NCBI GenBank assembly: GCA_944324705.1 | Contig: CALUXI010000014.1 | Location: 1 to 40,391 of the forward strand | Direction: 5' to 3' | From: an uncultured Acholeplasmatales bacterium | Lineage (GTDB): Bacteria > Bacillota_I > Bacilli_A > Acholeplasmatales > Anaeroplasmataceae | Length of the DNA stretch: 40,391 nt | Shown here: positions 26,114 through 34,909 of the stretch, piece by piece | Layout: every line of letters begins with the position of its first letter | Position numbering within the stretch: the first letter of the stretch is position 1 | Program-made: the position numbers and the translations under genes | Notes under the pieces: generated by a model | What the model saw: only the letters and a program-made list of their open reading frames with translations | Database searches by the model: none | What the model was told of the DNA's origin: nothing

Positions 26114-26449
26114 TTACTCTTTCTCAGCAACAACTACAGTGATGTTGCAATATCTTTTAATGATTACGTCGCCTCTACCTTTAGCACGAGGGAACATTCT
26201 CTTTAAACGCATGCCATCGTTAACATAGCAAGTTTTAACATATAAATTTTCTTTATTCATACTATGATTGTTTTCAGCATTAGCTACAGCTGAATTTAAT
26301 ACTTTGATTACTGCTTCACAAGCTTGCTTATTAGTTAATCTTAATATAGCATTAGCTTCCATAACACTTTTGTTACGAATTAAGTCAACAACTAAACGAG
26401 CTTTACGTGGAGTAATTCCAACATTTTTTGCTATTGCTTTTACTTCCAT
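26114..26449 (-). CDS. rplV: Large-subunit ribosomal protein L22
   Basis: L22 extends a hairpin into the peptide tunnel, near the macrolide-binding constriction. The 111 residues contain the motif [14 protein letters not shown] near 12-25 and the loop region [10 protein letters not shown] near 83-92. I see no macrolide-resistance insertion in the loop. Confidence 0.98.
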   Translation of the reverse strand: MEVKAIAKNVGITPRKARLVVDLIRNKSVMEANAILRLTNKQACEAVIKVLNSAVANAENNHSMNKENLYVKTCYVNDGMRLKRMFPRAKGRGDVIIKRYCNITVVVAEKE

Positions 26450-26460
26450 AATTATCCTCC

Positions 26461-26736
26461 TTATTTAGCTGCTTTCTTATCGTCACCATGACCGCGATAA
26501 GTTCTAGTAGGTGCAAATTCACCTAACTTATGACCAACCATATCTTCAGTAATGTAAACTGGAGTATGTTCACGACCATTATAAACGGCAATCGTATGAC
26601 CAACAAATGCAGGGAAAATGGTTGATCTACGTGACCAAGTTTGAATTACTTTTTTATCGCCTGAAGCATTTTGAGCTTCTACTTTCTTTAATAAATAATC
26701 ATCGCAGAAAGGGCCTTTTTTAATTGAACGAGCCAT
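26461..26736 (-). CDS. rpsS: Small-subunit ribosomal protein S19
   Basis: S19 binds 16S rRNA in the head together with S13. The 91 residues begin [10 protein letters not shown] and include I[17 protein letters not shown] and [14 protein letters not shown]. Position between rplB and rplV is standard. Confidence 0.98.
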   Translation of the reverse strand: MARSIKKGPFCDDYLLKKVEAQNASGDKKVIQTWSRRSTIFPAFVGHTIAVYNGREHTPVYITEDMVGHKLGEFAPTRTYRGHGDDKKAAK

Positions 26737-26756
26737 TATTTCATTTCCTCCTTACA

Positions 26757-27590
26757 TTATTTGTCATTTCTTCTACGTACAATTAAACGATTAGAAGATT
26801 TTTTATGTTTACGAGTTTTAACACCCATAAGTCTTCTACCCCAAGGTGATAATGGAGCAGGTCTACCAATAGAGTTTTTACCTTCACCACCACCGTGTGG
26901 GTGATCATTAGGGTTCATAACCGCACCACGAACTTCAGGACGTTGACCCATATGACGAGCACGACCAGCTTTACCGATACGTACTAATTCATGAGTTTCA
27001 TTACCAACTTCACCGATAGTTGCTAAACAAGTAGATAATACTTTTCTAACTTCGCCTGACATTAAACGAAGTAATACATAATTTTCTTCACGGCCTAAGA
27101 TTTGAGCTGATGTACCAGCTGAACGAATCATTTGACCACCTCTACCAGGATGAAGTTCGATGTTATGAACTAAAGCACCAACAGGAATGATTCCTAAAGG
27201 TAAAGCATTACCAACTTTAATTTCAGCATCTTTACCAGACATAACAGTATCACCAACTGTTAAACCTTTAGGAGCTAAAATATAACGTTTTTCACCATCT
27301 TTATAAATTACTAAAGCGATGTTAGCACTACGATTTGGATCATATTCAATAGTTGCTACTCTACCTGGAATACCAAATTTATTTCTTTTGAAATCAATAA
27401 TACGATATTTTTGTTTAACACCACCGCCTTGATGACGAACAGTGATTTTTCCTGAATTGTTACGTCCTGCATGCTTTTTATGAGGAGCTAATAATGATTT
27501 TTCAGGAGTTGTACAAGTAATTTCTTCAAATGTAGAAACACTCATATTACGTCTACCATTAGACGTTGGCTTATATACTCTAATTGCCAT
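26757..27590 (-). CDS. rplB: Large-subunit ribosomal protein L2
   Basis: L2 is a core 50S protein near the peptidyl-transferase centre, with a histidine in the conserved loop H-P-H-G-G-G-E-G-K near 229-237. The 277 residues also carry G-R-N-N-x-G-x-I-T-x-R-H-Q-G-G-G near 42-57 and G-x-A-x-A-R-H-M-G-x-R-P. All are as in other bacteria. Confidence 0.98.
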   Translation of the reverse strand: MAIRVYKPTSNGRRNMSVSTFEEITCTTPEKSLLAPHKKHAGRNNSGKITVRHQGGGVKQKYRIIDFKRNKFGIPGRVATIEYDPNRSANIALVIYKDGEKRYILAPKGLTVGDTVMSGKDAEIKVGNALPLGIIPVGALVHNIELHPGRGGQMIRSAGTSAQILGREENYVLLRLMSGEVRKVLSTCLATIGEVGNETHELVRIGKAGRARHMGQRPEVRGAVMNPNDHPHGGGEGKNSIGRPAPLSPWGRRLMGVKTRKHKKSSNRLIVRRRNDK

Positions 27591-27601
27591 GATTTATCCT
27601 C

Positions 27602-27886
27602 CTATATTTCAAAAGCTTCTATTTTTTGTCCCTCAGCAACTTTGCAAATAGCTTTTTTATAAGCTGCAGTATAGCCAACATGTTGACCTACTCTTTTACG
27701 TTTTGGAAGAACATTAATAGTTGCTACGCTTAATACTTTAACTTTGAAGATTTCTTCTACAGCTTGTTTAATTTGAATTTTATTAGCTTGTTTTGCTACT
27801 TTAAAAGTATATTTGTTGAAATCTTCTTTTAATTTCATAGTTTTTTCAGTTATAATTGGGGCTTTTATAATATCTCTAGCTTCCAT
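27602..27886 (-). CDS. rplW: Large-subunit ribosomal protein L23
   Basis: L23 forms the docking site for trigger factor and SRP at the tunnel exit. The 94 residues begin with [10 protein letters not shown] and contain Y-T-F-K-V-A near 26 and a V-x-V-L-S-V-A-T-I-N segment. The gene starts one base after rplD, and rplB follows after 11 bases. Confidence 0.97.
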   Translation of the reverse strand: MEARDIIKAPIITEKTMKLKEDFNKYTFKVAKQANKIQIKQAVEEIFKVKVLSVATINVLPKRKRVGQHVGYTAAYKKAICKVAEGQKIEAFEI

Positions 27887-27887
27887 A

Positions 27888-28517
27888 TTACTTCAAAACC
27901 TCCTCAAAGTAAGCTACTGCTTTTTCAGTAATTACTAATTTATCAAAACATAAAATTTCATAAACTGAACAATTATCGCAGCTTGTTAAGAATACATCAG
28001 CAATGTTTCTTGCTGAACTAATAGCATTTTCTGTTAATTCATCTTTAGTACATACAACTAAAGTTTTACCATTTGCTTTAACATTATCTAAGAATTTAAT
28101 GAAATCCTTTGTTTTTCTGCTTTCAAAAACAATAGTGTCAACAGCAACAAATTTTTCATTTTTAACTTTATATGATAAAACAGATTTCATACCTAATTGT
28201 TTTACCTTTTTATTTAATTTGAAAGCATAGCTTCTTGGTGTAGGACCAAATACTATACCTCCTCCACGCCATTGTGGTGCTCTGATTGAACCTTGACGTG
28301 CTCTACCTGTTCCTTTTTGTCTCCAAGGCTTTTTACCGCCGCCTCTAACTTCAGAACGATTTTTAACGTCATGAGTTCCTTGACGCATAGCTGCGCGTTG
28401 GCAATTAACAACATCGTAAACTACTTGTTGATTAGGTTCAATACCAAAGATATCATCATTTAAAACTAAATCTTTTACTTTATCTCCAGCTTGATTTAAT
28501 AATGCAATTTTAGGCAT
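27888..28517 (-). CDS. rplD: Large-subunit ribosomal protein L4
   Basis: L4 has a loop that reaches into the exit tunnel, here around 44-90: [10 protein letters not shown], then [21 protein letters not shown]-x-P. The protein is 209 residues long. In Escherichia coli it represses its own operon by binding the S10 leader. The region 29516-29650 here is structured, but no matching L4 target is identified. It lies between rplC and rplW. Confidence 0.98.
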   Translation of the reverse strand: MPKIALLNQAGDKVKDLVLNDDIFGIEPNQQVVYDVVNCQRAAMRQGTHDVKNRSEVRGGGKKPWRQKGTGRARQGSIRAPQWRGGGIVFGPTPRSYAFKLNKKVKQLGMKSVLSYKVKNEKFVAVDTIVFESRKTKDFIKFLDNVKANGKTLVVCTKDELTENAISSARNIADVFLTSCDNCSVYEILCFDKLVITEKAVAYFEEVLK

Positions 28518-28536
28518 AATAAATCTCCTTTCCTAA

Positions 28537-29178
28537 TTAATTAGATTTTACGGCTGTCTTAATCATAACTAAACCTTTTCTTGGTCCTGGAACATTACCA
28601 CGAACTAAGATTAGATTACGTTCTGTATCTACAGCAGCAATAACTAAATTTTGTAAAGTAACCCTAACGTTACCCATATGACCTGGCATTTTCTTACCTT
28701 TCATGTTTCCTTTGATAGGACCCATAGAACCAACAATACGATGACAAGCAGATGTACCGTGGCTCATTGGTAAACGGTGATGATTATAACGTTTGATTGT
28801 ACCAGCAAATCCTTTACCTTTAGATGTACCAGTTACATCAACTACATCACCAGCCGCAAATATATCACATTTAACTTCTTGACCAACATTATAAGATGTT
28901 AATTCGTTCCCGCGATCATCTGAGAAACGAATTTCTCTTATGAAGCGCTTAGGAGCAGTGTTAGCTTTAGCAACGTGACCTTTTTCTGGTTTGTTACTTA
29001 AAGATTCTCTTTTATCTTCGTAACCTAATTGAACAGCTACATAACCATCATTTTCAACAGTTTTTTGTTGTAAAACAATATTTGGAGTAGCGTCAATAAT
29101 TGTTACTGGAATTAAATTTCCAGCTGCATCGAAAATTTGAGTCATGCCCAATTTTCTGCCTAAGATTCCCTTAGCCAT
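28537..29178 (-). CDS. rplC: Large-subunit ribosomal protein L3
   Basis: L3 binds early to 23S rRNA and reaches towards the peptidyl-transferase centre. Its 213 residues start [16 protein letters not shown]. They include [10 protein letters not shown] near 123-132 and H-G-T-S-A-C-H-R near 140-147. The second gene of the S10 operon, it follows rpsJ by 28 bases. Confidence 0.98.
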   Translation of the reverse strand: MAKGILGRKLGMTQIFDAAGNLIPVTIIDATPNIVLQQKTVENDGYVAVQLGYEDKRESLSNKPEKGHVAKANTAPKRFIREIRFSDDRGNELTSYNVGQEVKCDIFAAGDVVDVTGTSKGKGFAGTIKRYNHHRLPMSHGTSACHRIVGSMGPIKGNMKGKKMPGHMGNVRVTLQNLVIAAVDTERNLILVRGNVPGPRKGLVMIKTAVKSN

Positions 29179-29206
29179 TTGTTTTACCTCTTTCTTAATT
29201 TATTTT

Positions 29207-29515
29207 TTACTTCTTTAACACGATATCAATACCACTAGGTAAGTCGATATGCATTAAGGCATCAATTGTTTGAGATGTAGGATTTACAATCTCAATTAAT
29301 CTCTTATGAGTTCTACGTTCAAATTGTTCACGTGAATCTTTATTAACGTGTGGTGAACGTAAGATTGTGAAGATTTCTCTTTCTGTTGGTAATGGAATAG
29401 GACCATTAACTTCAGAACCAGTCTTCTTAACACTATCAACAATTTTCTTTGCTGATAAGTCTAATAATCTGTGATCATAAGATTTTAATCTAATTTTAAT
29501 TTTTTCTTTTGCCAT
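29207..29515 (-). CDS. rpsJ: Small-subunit ribosomal protein S10
   Basis: S10 is in the 30S head and also pairs with NusB in antitermination. The 102-residue product starts [15 protein letters not shown], with G-P-I-P-L-P-T near 38-44 and [13 protein letters not shown] near 59-71. AAAGGAG lies 11 bases before the ATG at 29515. An upstream in-frame ATG (29590) lies in the untranslated leader and is rejected. It is the first gene of the whole S10-spc-alpha supercluster. Confidence 0.98.
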   Translation of the reverse strand: MAKEKIKIRLKSYDHRLLDLSAKKIVDSVKKTGSEVNGPIPLPTEREIFTILRSPHVNKDSREQFERRTHKRLIEIVNPTSQTIDALMHIDLPSGIDIVLKK

Positions 29516-29650
29516 TTTTAAATTTCTCCTTTCGCCTATAATCAAGCATAGACTAGCTCCATGGGAAAAACTCAACACGCTGTATGACAACGCCCCTCAG
29601 CGTATCAACAACCTCCCACTTCAAAGCCTTTAATTTTGCTCGAAAGCTTT
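29516..29650 (-). promoter_or_regulatory. Structured 5' leader of the S10 operon
   Basis: About 130 bases lie between the predicted transcription start and rpsJ. Read on the minus strand, ACGCTG (29603-29598) and CAGCGT (29582-29577) pair around a 15-base loop, and TGGGA (29618-29614) with TCCCA (29566-29562) encloses it. The loop is rich in G (AGGGGCG). This looks like a cis-acting leader that a ribosomal protein could bind, but I cannot match it to a named class. Confidence 0.5.
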
Positions 29651-29653
29651 TAA

Positions 29654-29682
29654 ATTATATAATATAAATCAATCACTTGCAA
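29654..29682 (-). promoter_or_regulatory. Promoter of the S10-spc-alpha supercluster
   Basis: On the minus strand -35 TTGCAA (29682-29677) and -10 TATAAT (29659-29654) are 17 bp apart. This is the only good promoter found before rpsJ. The -35 lies in a 10-bp palindrome, ACTTGCAAGT. Confidence 0.8.
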
Positions 29683-29829
29683 GTATTTTTTTAATTATTT
29701 TTTCTTTTTTCTATTATATATAATAAGGTTAGATACAAAAGGTTACATAAAGCTTAAAAACTCTAATATCCCGGTAATTTTCTAAAGGTTTCTTAATTTG
29801 TTCTACTTTATAAACCTTAGATATCATAC

Positions 29830-30380
29830 TAGACAAACATGGCCTTATCATGTAAATCAGGAGACAAATAGCTATTAGGCTGTTTAATCTCAGTCACTAA
29901 ATTATCCTCACCTAAAGCTAACATAAATTCTTCCATATCAACCTTACTAGCTAAAAAAGAATATTCAACCATAGTTACGGTCACCTCAAGAAAACTACTA
30001 ATAACTATAATATGATAGTTAGGAGACTCCTAACAAAAGTATTTTAAAGTTGTCAAAGCACGCTCACAAAGTTCTATCTCATCAAATACAATCATAGTCT
30101 TTTCTTTTATTATATTTGGCCTACTATGTTAGATAAAAGTTGGTATTATATAATCAGGACTAATATTTTACACAAATACGTCATTTAACTTAGGATTATT
30201 TTTAAAATTAAAGTAAACCACATTTTCATAATACATTTTGTCAAAGTCTAAAACTGAATAGATTTTACAAGCTTGTCATACTCATTCTAATAGTAAGAGT
30301 TTACGATATTTATTTTTCTTCCAGGCTTCAAATATTCTCATTATCTTCCAATACATTTCAAGGTATTCTTTAAGTAAAAT
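29830..30380 (-). pseudogene. Decayed AAA ATPase gene (AAA_14/DUF4143 type)
   Basis: One minus-strand frame reads through this gap as a recognisable ATPase of the AAA_14/DUF4143 kind, but it is broken by at least five stop codons (TGA, TGA, TAA, TAA, TAG). Visible pieces are M-Y-Y-E-N-V-V-Y-F-N-F, the Walker B F-D-E-I-E-L-C-E-R-A-L-T-T-L-K-Y-F, and further on F-M-L-A-L-G-E-D-N-L and S-P-D-L-H-D-K. The Walker A region (expected G-x-x-x-x-G-K-T) is destroyed, and the region after it has small deletions. Intact relatives are often found singly in gut Firmicutes. The flanks (29690-29830 and 30380-30455) hold nothing I can identify. Confidence 0.72.
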
Positions 30381-30454
30381 TCGCGTGAATCAATGTAATT
30401 TATAACACTAAAATGTACGAGATTTATATTAAAATTTAGACTATTTGACCTGAA

Positions 30455-30482
30455 TAAAAAAATGAGCAGTTAGACTACTCAC
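30455..30482 (-). terminator. Rho-independent terminator of the small membrane gene
   Basis: GTGAGTAG (30482-30475) pairs with CTGCTCAT (30469-30462) on the minus strand, eight pairs with two wobbles, followed by seven Ts. Confidence 0.8.
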
Positions 30483-30487
30483 CTTGT

Positions 30488-30682
30488 TTATTTATTATTT
30501 TTCTTTTTGGCTTCTTTAACATCTTTAATAAACAATAATAAAACACAAACAAATAAGATTGGGGCAAATATACCAGCTATACAAGCATTAGCTACTACAT
30601 TGCCTTCTGGTAAACTTAAACCAATCATACTAGCCGCAATCATTAATGTTGAAATAAAGATAAATGCGTAAATTGTTCTCAT
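30488..30682 (-). CDS. Small membrane protein of unknown function
   Basis: This 64-residue protein has two hydrophobic helices (about 3-24 and 31-52) and a Lys/Asn-rich tail. The last residues A-K-K-K-N-N-K suggest a cytoplasmic C-terminus. GGTGGGAGG lies six bases before the ATG. It follows the 98-residue gene by 15 bases and is probably co-transcribed with it. No family is recognised. Confidence 0.6.
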   Translation of the reverse strand: MRTIYAFIFISTLMIAASMIGLSLPEGNVVANACIAGIFAPILFVCVLLLFIKDVKEAKKKNNK

Positions 30683-30697
30683 ATTTTTCCTCCCACC

Positions 30698-30994
30698 CTA
30701 AACAATTTCTAATAAATCTTTTACTTTAATATCTTTAGATAGAGGAATCGTATAATATTCATCTACCCAAGGAAATGGCCAATTTTGATATTTTTCAATT
30801 CTTGCTGTAATACTTGAATCATAACCAAGAGTATCACTATCTTTAGAAACCCTAAGAATTACCATACTGCATTGCATTGTTTCGTTAGAATTATAATCAC
30901 AATAATGACCATACCAAGACCCTGGATCCACATAGTTAAAGTCTATACTAACATAACCATTACCTATACTATCATTCCCATTTAATATAAACAT
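30698..30994 (-). CDS. Hypothetical 98-residue protein
   Basis: This acidic soluble protein is rich in Tyr, Trp, Asp and Ser, with two cysteines (near 32 and 42) and no signal peptide. It looks like a compact beta domain, and I recognise no family. The ribosome binding site is poor: AAGGA abuts the ATG. A TATAAT lies about 13-19 bases upstream, so the messenger may be nearly leaderless. The gene pairs with the small membrane gene at 30488-30682. Confidence 0.5.
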   Translation of the reverse strand: MFILNGNDSIGNGYVSIDFNYVDPGSWYGHYCDYNSNETMQCSMVILRVSKDSDTLGYDSSITARIEKYQNWPFPWVDEYYTIPLSKDIKVKDLLEIV

Positions 30995-31028
30995 TCCTTC
31001 ATTACTATTATACTATAATATTAGAAGT

Positions 31029-31056
31029 AAAAAAACTAAGAAATAACTCTCAGTTT
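31029..31056 (-). terminator. Second terminator after manA
   Basis: AAAACTGAGA and TCTTAGTTTT (about 31056-31033) form a 10-bp stem with one wobble on the minus strand and end in a T-tract. It follows the stronger terminator next to manA and precedes the promoter of the 98-residue gene. Confidence 0.65.
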
Positions 31057-31068
31057 TAGTATACGAAG

Positions 31069-31120
31069 AAAAAAGACTGCAAAAATTGCAATCTAAAATT
31101 CAAAATTTATTTTTGCAGTC
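31069..31120 (-). terminator. Rho-independent terminator of manA
   Basis: GACTGCAAAAA (31120-31110) and TTTTTGCAGTC (31085-31075) are perfect 11-bp arms on the minus strand, followed by six Ts. It starts two bases after the manA stop. Confidence 0.85.
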
Positions 31121-31122
31121 AC

Positions 31123-32088
31123 TTAGTTAGCTTTACTACTTAAACCTATAAATGTTCCTTTTATTGTAAAATCAAAATCATCAGCTGGAATAAAGATACT
31201 ATCACCTTTTTGATATTTAATACTACCATTATTCCACACTACTTCACCTTGACCATCATAGCATAAAAGATGAATAAAACTATCTTTTGTAGCTTTTAAT
31301 TTAGCTTCAGTTTTTACATCTAATCTAGTAATATCAAAGTATTTAGAACTTACTACATGACGACTAGTATATCCATCGTGGGTAATAATTTCTCCTTGTT
31401 TAATAAAAGGATTTTCTAATTTATGATAATTTAAGACATCTAAAGCTTTTTTTATTTGAAAACCTCTATGGCCTGGTTTTTCTCCAAAATTCCAAAGATT
31501 ATAAGTTGTATTTGAATTTTGTTGAATTTCAATACAGAAAGTTCCTGCACATAAAGCATGAATAGTACCAGCCGGGACTAATACTGCATCACCTGGGTGA
31601 ACTTTAACTTTATTAACTAAATCAAGAACTTCACCAGCTACTAATTTATTTAAAAAATCTTCTTCTGTTACATCCTGATTAAAGCCTACGTAAATATATG
31701 AGTTTTCATCCGCCTCAAAGAAATAATACATCTCCATTTTACCTGGTTCATGTTCAACTCTAAAAGCATATTCATCATTAGGGTGAACTTGAATAAATAA
31801 ATTCTTCTTATTATCTAAGAATTTAATTAATAAAGGAAAACGATCATATTTTTGTGAATTATTTCCTAATATTTGAAAACCATGTTTTTTAACATAATCT
31901 CCAAGTTTTAAACCTTTATCTGGCCCACTATCTATTAAAGATTGACCAAATTCATGAGCTGATAGTTCCCAACTTTGGGCTATAGTTTCTGAATCTAGTT
32001 CTTTATGAAACTCTTCTTTTAATTTTGTTCCACCAAGAGGCCAATATGGTAAGCCCATTAAGGCTGATTTTAATTTTACAGGTTCCAT
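31123..32088 (-). CDS. manA: Mannose-6-phosphate isomerase, class I
   Basis: ManA converts mannose 6-phosphate and fructose 6-phosphate using a bound zinc. The 321-residue length fits the Bacillus type. The zinc ligands are seen as Q100 and H102 in F-I-Q-V-H-P-N-D, E119 in K-M-E-M-Y-Y, and H177 in A-G-T-I-H-A. A W-E-L-S-A-H motif lies at 40-45. Its ATG overlaps the upstream stop by one base (TAATG). It is the last gene of the uxuA-type operon or a sub-operon, and two terminators follow. Confidence 0.93.
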   Translation of the reverse strand: MEPVKLKSALMGLPYWPLGGTKLKEEFHKELDSETIAQSWELSAHEFGQSLIDSGPDKGLKLGDYVKKHGFQILGNNSQKYDRFPLLIKFLDNKKNLFIQVHPNDEYAFRVEHEPGKMEMYYFFEADENSYIYVGFNQDVTEEDFLNKLVAGEVLDLVNKVKVHPGDAVLVPAGTIHALCAGTFCIEIQQNSNTTYNLWNFGEKPGHRGFQIKKALDVLNYHKLENPFIKQGEIITHDGYTSRHVVSSKYFDITRLDVKTEAKLKATKDSFIHLLCYDGQGEVVWNNGSIKYQKGDSIFIPADDFDFTIKGTFIGLSSKAN

Positions 32089-32708
32089 TATATAACTTGC
32101 TTCTTTCCTAATGCAAAAATTTTGTTATAAACAAGAGGAGAATGCTTTAAATTAGTTAATAATTTAGCGAAGTGCATAGCCGCTATTTCTCCTGATACCA
32201 TTAAATAAGATTTTGTCTTAATTAAGCCAAATATTTTTGCATCTATAATTTTTTGATTTGTATATAAATCAGGTTTAATTAACTCAAAGTAATGAAATAG
32301 CTCGTGAGCTGTTACTGTGTCTTTTATTCTGTCAACATCAACTAAATCTAAAAGATTAAATTGTTCAGCAAACTCTTTAATAAGTCTTACAGTTTCTATA
32401 TTTATAGTTATAAGTTTTTTCTTTTCATTAAAGAGACCAATATAAGTATAATATTTAGTTGGTTTTTCTTTAACATATAAGATTTCAACTTGTAACTTAA
32501 TGGCATACTTAGTAATAGTTTGTTCACCACACATATTTAATAATTCATTATAACAATCTACAGCTGTTTGCATTGACTTAGTTATAACTTCTACTTTTTT
32601 CTCATCTGGCAGATTACGACCACTGATATCTCGATTTATCATATCTAAATAGATATCATAATCAGATTTATTGATTATTTCTTTAATTGTCTCACGAGCG
32701 TTTTTCAT
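32088..32708 (-). CDS. HExxH putative zinc metallopeptidase
   Basis: This 206-residue soluble protein has H-E-L-F-H-Y-F-E at 135-142, the HExxH zinc-peptidase motif. A possible third ligand, E174, lies in S-G-E-I-A-A-M 35 residues later, the gluzincin-like spacing. No signal peptide or membrane segment is seen. I do not recognise the family, and peptidase activity is unproved. It starts 11 bases after the hydantoinase-family gene with AGGTGATGA, and overlaps manA by one base. Confidence 0.55.
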   Translation of the reverse strand: MKNARETIKEIINKSDYDIYLDMINRDISGRNLPDEKKVEVITKSMQTAVDCYNELLNMCGEQTITKYAIKLQVEILYVKEKPTKYYTYIGLFNEKKKLITINIETVRLIKEFAEQFNLLDLVDVDRIKDTVTAHELFHYFELIKPDLYTNQKIIDAKIFGLIKTKSYLMVSGEIAAMHFAKLLTNLKHSPLVYNKIFALGKKQVI

Positions 32709-32719
32709 TTCATCACCTA

Positions 32720-34843
32720 TTAATATAAACCATTCTTAGCAGCAACTACGGCAATTTCTGCAGTAACATCTAAATCAATTAATTCAGTTTTTGCTAAACC
32801 AATTACTTGTTCAACAGTACTTAAACCAGAATAATCTATTACTCTACCTTCAACAATAACATACATATCTGGATTAATTCTAACTTCACTAGAATAGTTA
32901 CCTGTTTCATGCCATAATTTCTTTAACACTTCTTCAAGATCACCAAACGCTAATTTAACAACTTTACCTTCAGCACGTTGAACTTTTACGAAACCTTTAC
33001 TATCAATAATACGAATACCATCACGATTTTTAATTTTACCGCTTACGACAAATGTTTTACCATTACTATAAGAAACTCTCATATCTTGAACTTCGTTAGA
33101 GAATGTTTCCTTAGCAATTTCTAAGGCTTCTTTATCATCAATCTTCTTAGATAAATCTGTTGTCTTAACTTCAGTAGAACCCATAGCAATAGCTGTAACT
33201 TTTTGAGTTGTATCATCAATTTCTAAGAATACTTCAACAGTATCAGCAACAGCACCACTCTTAACTGCTCTATCTTTAGCTTCACGTTTAATCTTAGCAA
33301 TATCTTCAACTGTTGGGTTAGGAATAGTTCTTTCAACCATTTCACGAACCATAGCTAAAGCTACACCAATTGAAGAAATAACTTCCGCATTTTCTGGAAT
33401 TTGATATTTGAAATTCATCATCTTACCAGTATAAGCAAGTAATGTACCAGCACCACCACCGGCACCAACTAAGATAATTTGATCACGTTCAACTTTATAT
33501 TTAGCAATTAATTCTTCAATAACAATTTTAATCTTATCACAAGATGTTTTTAAGATTTGATTTGCTGTATCTTCAACTGATTTACCAATATAATCAGCTA
33601 ATAGTTTTACAGCTTTATAACTTGCTTCATAACTACCTTTTGCAAAATCGCCATCTTCTAATAGTTTTAAGGCATTAGCTGCACAAGTGTTAGTAATAGT
33701 GATACATTTACCACTCTTACATCTAATAGCAACATAATCTGATGGATCATTTGGTTTAGGTTGTACGAAGTAAAGTTCAGCACCATCTAATTCTTTTGGA
33801 TCAGTAAATGCAGCATACTCTAAATCGGCAATGTGAGCAGAACGTGGCCCTACATCCACAATGCCATCTTTAGTAGCTCTAACCATTGAACCACCGGCAA
33901 CACCAAGAACTCGAACATCTAAAGAGTTAACATATGTTCTATGTCCGCCTAAGATTGTATAGTCAACAGCAGGTCTACCATTTTTAATGACACCGATGTT
34001 TGTTGTTGTACCACCAACTTCAAAATAGATACCATTTGAAGCACGTAAGTACATTAAAGCACCAATAACAGAAGCAGCTGGTCCTGATAACATAGTTAAA
34101 ATAGGACGTTTTTTCATTTCTGTAACTTCCATTACACCACCATCACCACGCATGATCATTAATGGAACAGTAATACCAGCTTGTCTAACACTTTGTTCTG
34201 TACTATTAGCAGTTTCAAGCATCTTTGGTAAGATTGAAGCGTTAATAACTGCTGTTTGTGTTCTGATTGCTAAACCATATAATTTAGTAATTTCAGAAGC
34301 TGCAGTACTTAATATGCCTTTCTTATTACAAATATCAGAAATAACTTTTTCTTCTGTCATATTATCAACACCAAAAGCTTTACTTGCAACAATAACTTGT
34401 GCGCCTTGAGCTATTAATTTGTCGATAACTTCCTCTGCTTTCTTTTCATTGAATTCTTTTAATTTGATGTAATCATTAATAACTTCAATTTTTTTATGAT
34501 TACCTAAATCAATACTATTGATTGCTGTTTGTTTTTTTACTAACCAGCCGCCTAGGCCGCCACCACCTAAGCCGATAACTCCAACTTTAGCAACGTCGCC
34601 TTCAATTAAGGCATTTGTAGCTTGAGTTGTAGAGTGAGCAACGAATACTACTTCTTCTGGTTTTATATTATTATCAGCAACACACTTTTGGAATGCTTGT
34701 ACAACCCCAGTAGCAACACCATATTTGCTATCATGAGTTGTTTTTACTGAACCTTTACCGACAATTTGGTTAGTAGCATTATCAATAGCGACAGCTTTAG
34801 TGTGTGTACCACCAACGTCGATACCAATTCTTATATTCCTCAT
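32720..34843 (-). CDS. Hydantoinase/oxoprolinase-family protein
   Basis: This 707-residue ATP-dependent hydrolase-like protein belongs to the HyuA/acetone-carboxylase-beta group. The ATP-binding start is G-I-D-V-G-G-T-H-T-K near 7-16. Further on are M-R-G-D-G-G-V-M near 232, L-S-G-P-A-A-S-V-I-G-A near 250 and V-G-G-T-T-T-N-I near 275. The last 190 residues resemble nothing I can name. No hyuB partner is present. I start at the ATG at 34843, eight bases after AAAGGAG, rather than the TTG one codon earlier. It follows the permease gene by 66 bases. The substrate is probably a small organic acid or amide carried by that permease, which is inferred. Confidence 0.8.
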   Translation of the reverse strand: MRNIRIGIDVGGTHTKAVAIDNATNQIVGKGSVKTTHDSKYGVATGVVQAFQKCVADNNIKPEEVVFVAHSTTQATNALIEGDVAKVGVIGLGGGGLGGWLVKKQTAINSIDLGNHKKIEVINDYIKLKEFNEKKAEEVIDKLIAQGAQVIVASKAFGVDNMTEEKVISDICNKKGILSTAASEITKLYGLAIRTQTAVINASILPKMLETANSTEQSVRQAGITVPLMIMRGDGGVMEVTEMKKRPILTMLSGPAASVIGALMYLRASNGIYFEVGGTTTNIGVIKNGRPAVDYTILGGHRTYVNSLDVRVLGVAGGSMVRATKDGIVDVGPRSAHIADLEYAAFTDPKELDGAELYFVQPKPNDPSDYVAIRCKSGKCITITNTCAANALKLLEDGDFAKGSYEASYKAVKLLADYIGKSVEDTANQILKTSCDKIKIVIEELIAKYKVERDQIILVGAGGGAGTLLAYTGKMMNFKYQIPENAEVISSIGVALAMVREMVERTIPNPTVEDIAKIKREAKDRAVKSGAVADTVEVFLEIDDTTQKVTAIAMGSTEVKTTDLSKKIDDKEALEIAKETFSNEVQDMRVSYSNGKTFVVSGKIKNRDGIRIIDSKGFVKVQRAEGKVVKLAFGDLEEVLKKLWHETGNYSSEVRINPDMYVIVEGRVIDYSGLSTVEQVIGLAKTELIDLDVTAEIAVVAAKNGLY

Positions 34844-34909
34844 CAATTACACTCCTTTTGCGTTTTTTTGTTTTACTTTATACTAATTTTTCTATATTAA
34901 ATATCTATT

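Noticed and set aside
29516-29590. Upstream start for rpsJ adding 25 residues
   Set aside because: The extra residues match no S10 family member, and the true ATG at 29515 has AAAGGAG correctly placed. The upstream stretch is the structured leader.
29820-30400. Intact ATPase gene read through by frameshift
   Set aside because: Several stops of all three types lie in the same frame and the Walker A is lost, so it is a pseudogene.
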